64,000 bases of DNA, taken from Nageia nagi (Eukaryota > Pinophyta). The position numbers and the translations under genes are program-made. The stretch spans positions 88,908,001 to 88,972,000 of the forward strand of contig JBITNC010000001.1 of NCBI GenBank assembly GCA_050084985.1, in the 5' to 3' direction. This document shows, piece by piece, positions 47,123 through 58,218 of the stretch (position 1 is its first letter; every line of letters begins with the position of its first letter). The notes under the pieces were generated by a model. It had not been told where the DNA came from. It ran no database searches and saw only the letters and a list, made by a program, of their open reading frames with translations.

Positions 47123-49090
47123 TCCTAAAAACCGATAGGCTTACAACATATTAAACATTGATTTTACCTTTCAGCAAAGTATGTGGGATTAGTGTAGTTA
47201 ACTTAGTTAGAGGGAGAATTGATGGAATGAAGTTGATTTTTAGAAGGATTATATGGTTGATGATGGTCTCTATTAGGGATACCATAGATAATATGATCAT
47301 GCCCTTGGAGGAAAGATGATTTGTAATATGTGGTTCTTCAAAAGGAAGATCATTAAGTGGTTGATAATATCCTTTATTGAAGAGATGGATGGTAGGATAG
47401 GGTTCCTCTTCAAGAAGAAGATGGTCGATGAAAGATTCATTAAGGAAAGGGAAAGTGAGAGCATAATGTATTTATACAAGAAGTAGAGGAGCAAGAAGAG
47501 GATGTTCTTAGGTGAAGTGATGGATAAGGTGATCATGCCCCTTAGTGAAGAGGATATTCACTAGAGAAGGATTCTCTTAAGGGAGATCATTGAGTTGTTG
47601 ATAATATCCCTCTTAAAGGGAATGGTTCATAGGATGAGCTTCCTTTTTAGGAAAAGGATGGATGGATGGAGTTCCTTTATTCATGAAGTGAGAGAATCAT
47701 GTTCTTTTACAGGGAATAAGGATGATGATATTCCTCTTTGAGAAGAAGATGGATGAGATGGCGGTCCTCCATGAGTGAAGGAGGAAGAGATTACAGTTCC
47801 TTGAGGGGTAAGGGAGAGAATGGATTATCTTCTTTGATAGGAGGTGTAGGAGGGTGATACTTATGGGAATAGTAGTAGGAATGTATCCTATGATGGGTGG
47901 GAAAGGAGGAGGATGCTCTTTTACAAGGAGAGGAGTAGGAGGATTGTGCTCTTTGATGGAGGTAAAGGAGAATTAGAAGATGGATATGGGTGGTTCTATT
48001 CAAGGGGAGGAGGGGTGAGAGAAGGAGATTGAATTATTGGTGGAATGGTAGGTACCAGAGATAATGTGGTTAATATGGTAAGCCCCTAAGTGGGGAGGGA
48101 TGAGGATGGTGTTGATGGAGAATTTTCTTGGTCATCATGGTTAGAGGGTGTTGAATGACAAACATTGGGGGTGTTTTACGTTGTGGTTGATTAATTGTAT
48201 TGGGATGGGAAAGATAAAAATAGAAATGAATTTTTCTAACCTTGAAGTAGTTTTGTGATAATTATTGCATGTTAGATGATAGTTGGAATTTAGGTTTTAA
48301 TGGGGAGGTATTAATTTAGTCATTATTATGGGTAAGATTCGCATGTATATGATGAGGGACCTCAAATTGTGAGAATGGATGGTGATGTAGGTTAGTATTT
48401 GGTTTGTGGTTGAAGGAATATTAAATGGTATGGTTTGAGAGATTGGTTATTGTACTAGTTTTGGTAGGTTGGAGGCGATTGGGAAATATATGAGGCTTGT
48501 ATAAGAGTGGAATAGGATATAGATGGTATGCATTGGTATACTTGAGGTGTTTATGGGTATGGTTGTATGTGAGGGTTTTGATAGGGCTAGTTTTAATGTG
48601 GTGAAGGATATAATTGAGATGGATTTGCATTTGGATATGATGTTAAAGTTTTGTTGAATAAGATGGTTTGGGAGAGTTATGGTTGTTTTAAATTGGAATA
48701 GGTTTGAGGTGAGGGTTATTTTGAAAGGGTAATTATTTAGATATTTGGTATTATGATTGGGAGGTTGGATATGATGGAGTGGAATAAGAAAGTGGATGGA
48801 TATGGTTGTATTTGGATATTTTAAGAGGAATAGGGTTGATATGAGGATAAGTAAGATTTGGAGGTTAGATATGAGAATTGTGGTAGGATGGAATAAGATG
48901 TGGAAGGACATGATTATGTTTAGGGATTTTGATGATAATAGGATTGACATGAGGAAAAGCATGGTTGGGATCTTGGATATGTCATTGAAATATGTTGTGG
49001 GCTTCTTTTGCAAAATAAGCAAAGGGTAGGTTGGTTGTACGATAGGTGGTTGAAGTTAAATAAGATGAAAGGTGTTAAGGATATGGAAAA
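45050..49090. repeat. 4 kb purine-rich, minisatellite-like domain
   Basis: The plus strand is dominated by GGA, GAAG and GGATGG words for about 4 kb, with very few pyrimidine runs. Diverged tandem units are visible: a 118-140 base unit starting AAGGATT(G/A)GTGGATTG at 45393 and 45501; shorter units with AGAAGATGGATG in 47380-47850; and a unit of about 100 bases with GAGGTT(G/A)GATATGA near 48760-48970. The minus strand therefore reads as Pro, Ser, Leu and Ile-rich ORFs (such as 48447-49022, 191 codons). No splice or family evidence makes them genes. Confidence 0.65.
47087..47120. repeat. (TA)n microsatellite
   Basis: This is a clean TA run of about 16 units inside an otherwise mixed stretch (46740-47210) that interrupts the purine-rich domain. 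Confidence 0.95.
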
Positions 49091-49639
49091 AGTATGAATA
49101 ATGTTGAGCTTCCATGTTGATTTGGGTAAGAAACTTTGAAACTTTTATCCTATCAAAAATGTTGAATGGGTTGGGGATGTCAAAAATTTATTTGATCTAA
49201 AAGATAAGTCCATTTACATGGGAAGGATGGATGTTTTAGGATTAGGTGTGTGGTAATACGTAAATATCAAAAGGCTTAGTGAGAGAGTTTGATCCAGTCT
49301 TTAAGTATATTAACCAATGATTCTTTGATACTCTTATACACTACTCAATTTCCTAATGACATGTTAAGGCAATCTCCTTGAAAAATATTTTCAATGTAAT
49401 GTATAATACACAAAAAAAGTCTTCTTAAGGCAAGTTTCAACCAAGGGTCCTAAAATGAATCCCAATATATCTAAGGGCATGTAGGGATTGACATTATCTA
49501 AAATATGCTTAAGGAACCCCCCTTCTCTTTACTTGTTATTTGGCTAAGCTATCAACAATAACTACAACTTAAATTTTATTTCTTTTCAATGTAAATGGAG
49601 CGATAAGAATGTGATACTCAGGTAGAAACCCTAATGACA

Positions 49640-51105
49640 AGAATGCCATGGGTGAAGGCGAATCATGGCAAAAATGCATCTATTTCAACACATAAGGATC
49701 AGAAATTGGAAGTATCTTTAAGAAGTGATTTGAAAAGAATATATGTTGATGAGGTTTTGCAGCAGGATTCCCTTTATTCATATCACCAAATTGGACTTTT
49801 ATTATGATGTTAAGTATTTAGATCGAGCTATTATTTGCAATATCTGTGGCAAGCATACAAGCAAGGAAGATCTTGAAAGCCTTGCCAATGACTGTTTGGA
49901 ATGTGGGCTCTTTGTAATCCTTTTGCCCAAGAATTTTTTTGTTGTTATATTCGATGAGCTAACTGATAAATTGGACTAATTTCTTAAAATGAAAAGATCT
50001 TGGTTTTTTGGGCAACTTGGGGAGTCTACATTCACTTATGGTCTCTAGACTTCAACCCTTTAACTGAAAGGATTGATGGCTATCTTGTGTGGATTAACCT
50101 ATGTGATCTTCCCTTCGAACTCTGGTTTCATGGAGTTTTTCGCAAGATTGGTAATGCCATTGGTTCATTTCTTTTTGTGGACTATCAAACATTTGTCAAT
50201 TTGGACAAAAACACTAATATGAGCAAGACAAGAATGGTTGTGATAAAAACTTCCACTCTATGGCCCCAATCTATTGATATATCCTTTGAATGGTTGGTGG
50301 TTCTAGAGCATTGAATATGAAAATTTTTCCCTTCATTGTTATGGTTGTCAATAGGTAGGGCACTTGAAGAAATTCTACCCAAAATCTACAATATTGAACA
50401 AGTCTAGGGATGTTATAAATCAATGGCAGACTCCAGATTCTCCACAAATGTGTGATAATTAGGAAACTTTGTCAACCAATCTGCCCAAAAATATCGACGA
50501 GATTAATGGTTTGATGTTTGAAGATCCTTCGACTACCATTACTAAGAACATCAAGGATCACCCCTCTCTCATTTCATAAATATCGCATGATTCATATCCA
50601 TCCCAATAGTCTTCGTTGTAAAGACAAATGTCTCTCTCCAAAATCTGAAAAGGATCAACCTATAGAGGAATGCTTGGGATCTGGCGAACACATCCCTATT
50701 GCAAAGGCTTCTAATTGCTTGAAAAAGATCCTAACTTCCAAATGAAACATATCAAATATGGTATATGTTCCTCTCTCCCCTTTGGTAAGCCATTGGTAGC
50801 CCATTTCGTACAACAGGAATCATGTAAGAAGTATAGGAACATAACAGCCACTAATTCTACAAATCGATCCAAGGTGAAAGCAAGATATACTAAAAATAGA
50901 TTGGAGGGAAAATACGAAGCATTGAAGGAGGATTTTGAATCGCATAGATATTACCTTCGAAGCCTCCAATATGAGAAATCCTTTTCAAGACTGTTTGCAT
51001 CAAACAATAGATCCATGTCTATTAAGAAATTATACAATATTAAACCTATTCGAATGGTCTACCAAAGAAGAAGAATAAGAAGGCTATTGAAGCATCTTGA
51101 TTAGG
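49640..51105 (+). pseudogene. DUF4283 / zinc-knuckle protein, LINE ORF1-like, decayed
   Basis: After an initial stretch PWVKANHGKNASISTH the readable part gives KNFFVVIFDELTDKLD, GVYIHLWSLDFNPLTERIDG, YLVWINLCDLPFELWFHGVF and RKIGNAIGSFLFVDYQTF. This is the DUF4283 fold found in plant LINE ORF1 proteins and related gag-like proteins. A zinc knuckle remnant CYGCQ...VGHLKKF follows near 50340-50375 in another frame. The last ORF, 50715-51104, is basic (SIKKLYNIKPIRMVYQRRRI) and ends in a stop. No endonuclease or reverse transcriptase follows, so either the element was deleted internally or this is a stand-alone gag-like copy. Frameshifts at about 49740, 49990 and 50315 show decay. Confidence 0.65.
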
Positions 51106-54082
51106 GTAGATGTAGGACATCTGGCATGATAATGCAAACTATATATGAAAATCATTTTGTAATGGCTATCATGAGTACTGTGTGATTTTTTATAAGGCCC
51201 TATTGTTGTTGAATATCTAAATCTATGAATAAAGGTTTTGGGTACCTATCTAAAAACCCATCATTTTTAGCATTTACCAAAAAAAAACCACAACTTAAAT
51301 TTTTATAACCCACTAAGCCACATGTTATTAACCTATAATTGATCTTTTGGTGATGAAGTTTAGAAGCTAATATAGTAGTTGATCATGAAATTTGGATGTT
51401 TTTCTATAGACTAGGAGTAGGCTTTATATTTCTTTGTTGTTCCAACTTGTAATAGACCTTTTAATGTTGGTGTTGTGGTTTACAACATGGACTTGGAGTT
51501 CCCAACTTAGGTGCCTTTTCTTGGTCCAAAGTTCAATGTCAACTATGTCAAGTTGATTATTTGTGATTGCAAAATTTTAACGATGTTCCCTCTTTTTCGA
51601 AAAAATATGGATGTAATGGAACTTAACAACCCTACCATCCCAACTCATTTTGGAAGGAAGTTACGAAAATGCCCAAAACTATTGTAAAAGAATACGATGT
51701 TTCAATGAAAAATATGTAGTATGTGGGAATGCAAGTGGGAGTGGAAGACTACATATGCTTTGGAAAAGGTGGTACTGTTGAGGTGCTTATATACGAACTA
51801 AGTCTAAACAAGTGGGATTGGCTTCCACCATGTCACTTAAGAACTTACATAAATGTTGTTAAGAAATGTACAATTATACATGTGACTCAACATGTTTAAT
51901 GATTTTTAAATTCTCCTTGATATGATACCAATAATTTCATGTACCCTTCAATTCGCTTGCTTTAGAACTTTGAGAAGTACGAGGGCAAACATTTGTTCAT
52001 ACTCGAGTAAATATCTTGTTTTTGTTAAGGGTATAGGTGTTAATTAAATTTGATATATTACAAATAATAAAAGCAAGGAAGCACCTAGTAGAGCTCCTAT
52101 GTGTAAGAATTATGTAAACGAAAAAAGAAAATCAAAATACAACATTCAAAATGAGACAATAAGTCTATATGTTTCAATCAAGGGTCTCCACCAGCACTTG
52201 AAATCAAAAAAAAGCTCATGATGTTACATCCACATTAATTAACCCTAGTAGTTTAGTAGTAATGCATCAACTAATGATCCTTCTAGAATCTTCAATATTC
52301 ATGTGACATTTCTCATTTGTATCTTCTTGAGATCAAAAATAGGATGTAATAAATCTAAAACTCATTATGCTATGAGATCTATTAACAATCACTTCATGTC
52401 CGAAGGAAGTGACTTCTTTGATATAAATGTGATATATTTTTTATCTTCATAATTCATATACAATTTCAAAATGTGGACACTTCTAAATAAACAATAAAAC
52501 CATACTCAAATTTTTTAGTAGATGGAATAAATGAATATAAAATAATTTTCGATCATATAATCAACACTGTGAATACACATTGATCTTCTAGAATTCTATC
52601 TCCATAAGAAATTATTGTATCAAACCTTTATATCATAGAAGGAAAATAAAAACCATTAAATATATGTTCCTGCAAAAGCTTTGATGAAAATGATTTTTTC
52701 TATTCAAATAATATTAAATATTCTTTTCACCTTTCTATTGATATCTTTGGTAAAAAAAATCTATTTAAAAGTTGAAAAATTTAAATTAAATTTAACAATT
52801 TTATTATACAAAATAATTATATGAAAAAATCATTGATATACATACTTTCAAATAAACTTTAATAAAAGGTTTTAAAAACTATTAAAAGACTTATTTATCT
52901 TTTTACTTAAAAATAATTAGTACTTAATTTAAGATCCCAAAAAATCCAATATCAGTTATCTTCATTCGTTTACTGAAACGTTTAATTGAACTAACTAATG
53001 ACCTCATTGATAAACAATGAAATAAATCTCGAATATTGTAATATATTATTTTTTCTTCCAGATCGTGCTTCTCAAGAAATCCAAAACATTCGAATCTAAA
53101 TGTTTGATGAAACAAAAAAATTCATAGAAATGAACCATACAACTACCACTTTTTTGAAAAATTGCCTTATACTGACACAAACAATATGGACGTAAGAATT
53201 TGCAAAAAAATTCCAAGTTAAACTATTACCACTATTCAGTTCTTGGTATTAATTCCGCTTTGGCCATCCGTAACATTAAGAGTTTCATTCTGTTCGATAA
53301 ATGGATTGAATAATAGAGGGCACTTCCCTCTCAGCTTCTTTCTAGCAATACTTTTTTAATCCTTCCAAGGGTTTATTTTCTAGTAATATGTTTTTATTAT
53401 TATATATCCAAATCTAATTTTATCCTCTAATTCTTTCATAATTTTCAACCTACTATCATTGCTATTTTATGGCTCTACCTACTCGATGAACGAAAATTTT
53501 GGAACCCTATACACTTTAAAAAAAAAATACAAAAATCGATGTGCTCCTCTTAACCACAAACTTACATGAAATCCTTTGCACTACATTTTTTTTATACATT
53601 TTGTTAAGTTCCAGATACTTGCATGATTGCATCTTCAATAGATTAGTACATCAAATTAATTTTAATGATTGATATACTAAATCCTAACTACAACTGTAAA
53701 AAAACACATACCCAGTGCAGATCAGATTCGTGGATAAAATTATATAATCGATTGTTTTTTGGGCAAATATGCACTAAGATCAAAGATCTTATTCCACTGA
53801 TCTTAGACTGCTAATACAGATCACTCATAACTCTCAAAAACTTCAAAAATCCCCATTACAAATCATCTTTTAAATTTCCTTGATTGAGCGATTACACCCA
53901 GAACCCCATGGAAGTTGCAGAGGATATTCCAATGGTTAGAGCTACTATACAATTTTCATTTGTAATTGAGCAAGAAATTCAAGCTTTCATATACACAATT
54001 GGGCTTGCATTTTTTATGCTTCGCCTCAGAAATTAAAAGACAATTGTTGCAGGAACAAAACACACAGAAATAGCATGAAAAA
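51106..54082. other. Intergenic and 3' flank of the PP2C gene
   Basis: Just after the pseudogene, AATAAAGGTTTTGGGTACC at 51228 looks like a 3' end of the LINE-like copy. The rest is AT-rich without a supported gene; the minus ORF at 52924-53115 has no recognisable features. The part next to 54082 should contain the PP2C 3' untranslated region. Its polyadenylation site could not be fixed. Confidence 0.4.
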
Positions 54083-55856
54083 TCACCTTCTATGTCTGTA
54101 TACCTTCTTCAAATCCACCACCACCACGCTGATGTTATCAATGCTCCCTCTTGCAAGCGCAAGCTTTGTGAGCAGCGCAGCCGCGGCCGCAGACGGAGAC
54201 TCTTCTACTTCCCCGTCATTTGACAGAGCGCGAGCGGCGACGCCTGGAAGTCGGCCCGAGAGGCATTTACGGGCTACCTCGCAAACAAATTCGTTCGAAA
54301 GTACGTCCCAGAGTCCGTCACTTGCCAGAACCAGACATTCATCGGCATCAGTCCGGTCGGTTACAGTAACTTCCGGCTCCGATATCACGTAGGGTTTGAG
54401 GTACTTATCGCCTGAAAACACATAGCTATACGCTCTAAATACACTGTAAAAGATGTGAAAGACCTAAGTAAAAAAGCTTTTGAATGCTTTTAATGGCGGC
54501 TTACCTATGGCCCTGGACATTGCTAGAACCCCTAAGACACGAGGTCCGTTCCAGAAGATAACACGGCCGCCGGCGCTCTCGATTCTTAACATCTCGTCCT
54601 GTCGATCTGGCTGCAAATTTCACAAAAAAAAAAACGTAAACAAAATCAGTTCAAAATCTCCTTCCAAATGTAAATATTTCAGCAGAAATGCAGACAAAAT
54701 GATTTAAAAAACCTCCGGCAAAATCTAAATATTCCAGAAGAAATGCAAACAAGATGATTTCAAAACCTCCCGCCAAATCTAAGCATTTCAGAAGAAATGC
54801 AAACAATAGAATTTCAAGAATCTCCGGCCATATGTAAATCGTTGCACAACTACGATGACATTAAACTCTATAAAGGTTAACATAAAATGGAAGACCTGAA
54901 TCAACGTAGCAGTCTTTACACGTACCTTATGATCGACAGACAATGGGATGGCAACGCCATCGCGGGATAAAACAGCTCGTGAATCGCCGCAGTTGGCGAC
55001 CACAATTTGTCGTGAACCGACGACTCCGACAACGGCGGTTGTGCCTACAGTCTCTGATGATATGATCTGTTCGCATAAGCATTCGGTTTTTCCATCCGTT
55101 TTGCAGTCCTTTTTGCACGTTCCGCCGGACAAGAACTCCGCATCAACTCTGTTAAAACAGCCGAACATAGCTTTCTGCCAATCCGATTTGGTTTGCATGT
55201 CACTGCAGGAGGTTAGCTCCTCCGCAAGAACCTCATGGAGCCGATCTTTGCAGAAAGCTGCAGCCTGAGAACAATCCATCGAAAAATGTGATGTTGAATC
55301 AAAAACTAACATAAAATATTACGATAGAAGAAACACTACGAACCTGATATCCTCCATGGCCGTCGTAGACGCCGAAAAAGTGCAAAGCCGAGCTGTTCTT
55401 AGATAAATTCAACCCCGGCATGATCGAAACAGCATCCTCCATTTCCCTCCGCCGTCCGCAAACGGAAGCCACGCCATACTCCGGGCATTCAAATTCCTCA
55501 CGAGGAGAAGAACCACTTGTCCAAACCTTATCCGTCGTACCGTTTTCCTTCAATACGTGAACCTCTCCTTCACTCTTAGAATTTTTTGCCTCGGGCTGAC
55601 CACTCACCTGTGCAGCGGCAGCAGCGGCGGAGCTGTCAACAGCGTTCACGCAGTCCCTGCCAAAAACGTTCGAATCCGCCAACTTCATTCTCTTGCCGGA
55701 GGAAGGCGCCTCGGAGGTAGCCATAAGCTTAAACCTTCGAATCTCCATCCGCCTCCTTCTAGCGGCGCGTGGTGATTTCTTCTCAAAGGAAGCCGCCAAA
55801 TGATTATTCTCCACTATACTACACGATCTTCTGCTAAAAACTTCTAATCCTTCCAT
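54083..55856 (-). CDS. Clade A protein phosphatase 2C (ABA co-receptor type), 4 exons, 428 residues
   Basis: Exons are 55344-55856, 54926-55264, 54505-54610 and 54083-54411 (1287 bases with stop), with introns of 79, 315 and 93 bases, all GT-AG. The protein dephosphorylates Ser/Thr in ABA signalling: clade A members hold SnRK2 kinases inactive until an ABA-bound receptor blocks them. The N-terminus has the basic block [17 protein letters not shown]. The catalytic domain has [16 protein letters not shown] (Asp165), [26 protein letters not shown] (Asp351) and [10 protein letters not shown] (Asp411), all intact. Trp304, in [19 protein letters not shown], is at the position of the ABI1/HAB1 tryptophan that locks into the receptor. 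The length fits PP2CA/AHG3- or HAI-like proteins of about 400 residues. The ATG at 55856 precedes the only long in-frame N-terminus. GC and CpG content are far above the surroundings. The exact orthologue is not determined. Confidence 0.95.
54652..54840. repeat. 55-bp minisatellite inside PP2C intron 2
   Basis: Three and a half copies of a unit beginning with A(T/C)CTCC(G/T) and including AATATTTCAG(C/A)AGAAATGC recur at 54656, 54711, 54765 and 54820. They account for most of the 315-base intron, which is unusually long beside its 79 and 93 base neighbours. Confidence 0.8.
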
Positions 55857-56165
55857 CCTTCAAAAACCAAAAGAAGTTCAAAACCCCAATACTGAAACTC
55901 CAAAAAAAAATAAACACAAAAGTCTCTACTCCACCAGAACCCGCAAATCTCGATCCACAGAACAGACTCCAGAGTTCAAAACCTTTCCATCTACAACACC
56001 AAAAGACGCGAAAACCTGTTCCCACGCTCCCCACAGGGGTTTCGAACCCGGTACCTTTAACTCCTCTTCTTCACGTAAAACGGAGCTGCGACGCCGTGGA
56101 GGATTAGAGCGTATGCCACGGGCAGGGCAGGGCAGCCCCCTGCCCGGGGCAGAGTAGGTGCGACA
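55857..56165 (-). promoter_or_regulatory. PP2C leader region with a tRNA-like B box
   Basis: This is the presumed 5' untranslated or proximal promoter region of the PP2C gene. On the minus strand, GGGTTCGAAACCCC near 56037-56050 matches the RNA polymerase III B box (GGTTCGANNCC). TGGCATACGC about 70 bases upstream resembles an A box, as in a tRNA-derived SINE. A GC-rich inverted repeat with GGCAGCCCCCTGCC lies near 56130. No complete tRNA cloverleaf can be drawn. The transcription start is not determined. Confidence 0.4.
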
Positions 56166-56214
56166 AAGTGGCGGTATACCCAATCCGGTGTCATTACTAC
56201 CACAGGAAAAAGGG

Positions 56215-56220
56215 CACGTG
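56215..56220 (-). promoter_or_regulatory. G-box/ABRE-like CACGTG, proximal
   Basis: CACGTG in the context GCACGTGG, about 360 bases upstream of the PP2C start codon. ACGTG cores bind the ABF/AREB bZIP factors of ABA response; clade A PP2C genes are known targets. Confidence 0.55.
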
Positions 56221-56356
56221 GTAGCCAGATCGAGCCACAGATCGCCACCTGGCGTTCATCGGGATACCACGGAACTGGTATCTTTAATTATGCCGGACTC
56301 TGTTCGTGCTTACACCTGGTCCAATCAGAATCCCCCATCTATCCCCTCCGATGTGA

Positions 56357-56362
56357 CACGTG
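56357..56362 (-). promoter_or_regulatory. G-box/ABRE-like CACGTG, middle
   Basis: CACGTG in the context GACACGTGCAG, about 500 bases upstream of the start codon. GACACGTG(G/C) is a common ABRE form. Confidence 0.6.
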
Positions 56363-56494
56363 CAGGGCAGTACAATGCAGAGGAGGGCCCATGTGGTCTG
56401 CATTGCTGTCCACTCCTTTGGTTGCCGTGCATTTCGTGGGAAAAAATCACACCTAATGTTAATAGTTTACAGCCCATCCATCATTTTCTAGCAC

Positions 56495-56500
56495 CACGTG
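56495..56500 (-). promoter_or_regulatory. G-box/ABRE-like CACGTG, distal
   Basis: CCACGTGTCAT, about 640 bases upstream of the start codon, contains ACGTGTC, the strong ABRE form. Three such palindromes in 290 bases is more than expected by chance in this otherwise CpG-poor window. Confidence 0.6.
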
Positions 56501-56502
56501 TC

Positions 56503-57113
56503 ATCGATCCCGAGACTTCAAAACCCATTACATTATTATTATTCTTCCCCTAATTCGCCCTTAAATAAAAATTATTAAATTATTCGTTGAGAGGGAGCAT
56601 GACACGCACTGGGCTTAACGGCCGGTCGACTCCGCGGCGTAGGGTGCTCGGATTTGACCGCCTTTCGTGCAGACAGTCGCCAGCGGGGCGAAAGATGAGA
56701 GAGGATTAAGCCGTGGACCCGGTCGGGAAGCCACAGAATACTTAACCGGTCAAAAAAAAACGAACAGATGTCTTGTGCAATCTAAGGGACAAAAAATAAA
56801 GGTAAGAAAAAAATACTTTTTTAGCAGCGTTTGTTGTCGTCTTGTATTAGATCAAACCTTATAAAATTCGATTATGTAATAAATATTATCCCCTTCCTAT
56901 AGTTATGCACGAGATCAACTTAGATGCTTAAAAGTAGTTCTAGATTTGGATTCTTTACTCAAGTCATGTATTTTCTCCCCCTTGGCGTGGATATCTTTTT
57001 AGGGTAGGGAAACCTAACCAACACAATCTGGCAGGGTTTCGTATCATGAGGAATGAGTGAGAGTTTTCGTTCAATAAGATCTCTTTTCACAATTATGTCA
57101 AAGAAGACTTGAT
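56503..57113. other. Remainder of the CpG-rich upstream island; no gene
   Basis: CpG-rich text continues to about 56760 (for example GGCCGGTCGACTCCGCGGCG at 56619) and then drops to the background. I see no ORF or RNA gene here. It is the distal PP2C promoter. Confidence 0.5.
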
Positions 57114-58035
57114 ATTGTTGGTTTTCACTTTACAACTAGGGGATGGTGGGGCGCGGCCATATAACATGTATCAATAATGCATTGGTTTTACTTCTCATTT
57201 TATCAATAATGCATTGTCTTTACTTCTCATTTATGTAAACTTAGGGTTTAGCATTTTTTTTTTGGGTTTGTGTTTGGGATATGCTAAATGTTTTGGATTC
57301 AATGTTTAAAAATATTAGAGGTGTTATTATTATTATTATTATTGTTGGTTTTCACCTTACAACTAGGGGGATGGTGGGGCACGGCCATATAACATGTATC
57401 AATAATGCATTGGCTTTACTTCTCATTTTATCAATAATGCATTGGCTTTACTTCTCATTTATGTAAACTTAGGGTTTAGCATTTTTTTTTTTTGGGTTTG
57501 TGTTTGGGATATGCTAAATGTTTTGGATTCAATGTTTAAAAATATTAGAGGTGTTATTATTATTATTATTATTGTTGGTTTTCACCTTACAACTAGGGGG
57601 ATGGTAGGGCGCGGCCATATAACATGTATCAATAATGCATTGGCTTTACTTCTCATTTTATCAATAATGCATTGACTTTACTTCTCATTTATGTAAACTT
57701 AGGGTTTAGCTTTTTTTTTTTTTGGTTTGTGTTTGGGATATGCTAAATGTTTTGGATTCAATGTTTAACAATATTGAGGTGTTATTATTATTATTATTGT
57801 TGGTTTTCACCTTACAACTAGGGGGATGGTGGGGCGCGGCCATATAACATGTATCAATAATGCATTGGCTTTACTTCTCATTTTATCAATAATGCATTGG
57901 CTTTACTTCTCATTTATGTAAACTTAGGGTTTAGCATTTTTTTTTTTTGGGTTTGTGTTTGGGATATGCTAAATGTTTTGGATTCAATGTTTAAAAATAT
58001 TAGAGGTGTTATTATTATTATTATTATTATTATTA
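57114..58035. repeat. Four-copy tandem array, period 225-230 bp
   Basis: Units start at ATTGTTGGTTTTCAC at 57114, 57341, 57571 and 57796 and are almost identical. Each unit contains a nested direct duplication of about 31 bases (TCAATAATGCATTGGCTTTA twice), GGGCGCGGCCATATAACATG, a T run of variable length and a (ATT)n run. The variable T and ATT runs give the length differences. Short plus-strand ORFs inside (57281-57466, 57442-57675) are copies of the repeat, not genes. Confidence 0.95.
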
Positions 58036-58203
58036 TAAGTTGTAAAGTATCTTAACAAATATTTGTGGTTTATTGAGTATGTAAGATATGTGAGTTGTTT
58101 AATTATTATGTTATAATAACTTGATTAAGTTGTTATCTATTTTTGTTATGTATCTTTTTATTTATATGAAGTAAAATAATATGATTATTAGTGTGCTTCA
58201 ATA

Positions 58204-58218
58204 TGGTATTAGAGCGAG
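58204..58218 (+). other. Possible LTR retrotransposon primer-binding site
   Basis: TGGTATTAGAGCGAG follows GTGCTTCA and resembles the initiator-Met tRNA primer site TGGTATCAGAGC of plant LTR elements. It may be the remnant of a 5' LTR edge whose LTR could include the tandem array to its left. No coding domains follow. Confidence 0.4.

Noticed and set aside
48447-49022. Minus ORF of 191 codons
   Set aside because: It lies in the purine-rich repeat domain, where stop codons are rare on the pyrimidine strand. Its composition is low-complexity Ile/Ser/Leu, with no domain, splice site or start context.
54948-55268. Plus-strand ORFs across the PP2C gene (also 54075-54392 and 55557-55775)
   Set aside because: They are antisense shadows of PP2C exons, which show full family motifs on the minus strand.
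56030-56110. Complete tRNA gene at the B box
   Set aside because: Acceptor and anticodon stems cannot be formed, and the A-to-B spacing is too long for an ordinary tRNA.
57281-57675. ORFs in the 227-bp array
   Set aside because: The same peptide recurs because the DNA is tandemly repeated, and hydrophobic runs come from ATT repeats.
57114-58035. CRISPR-like array
   Set aside because: Whole units of about 227 bp repeat without unique spacers, and the genome is eukaryotic.
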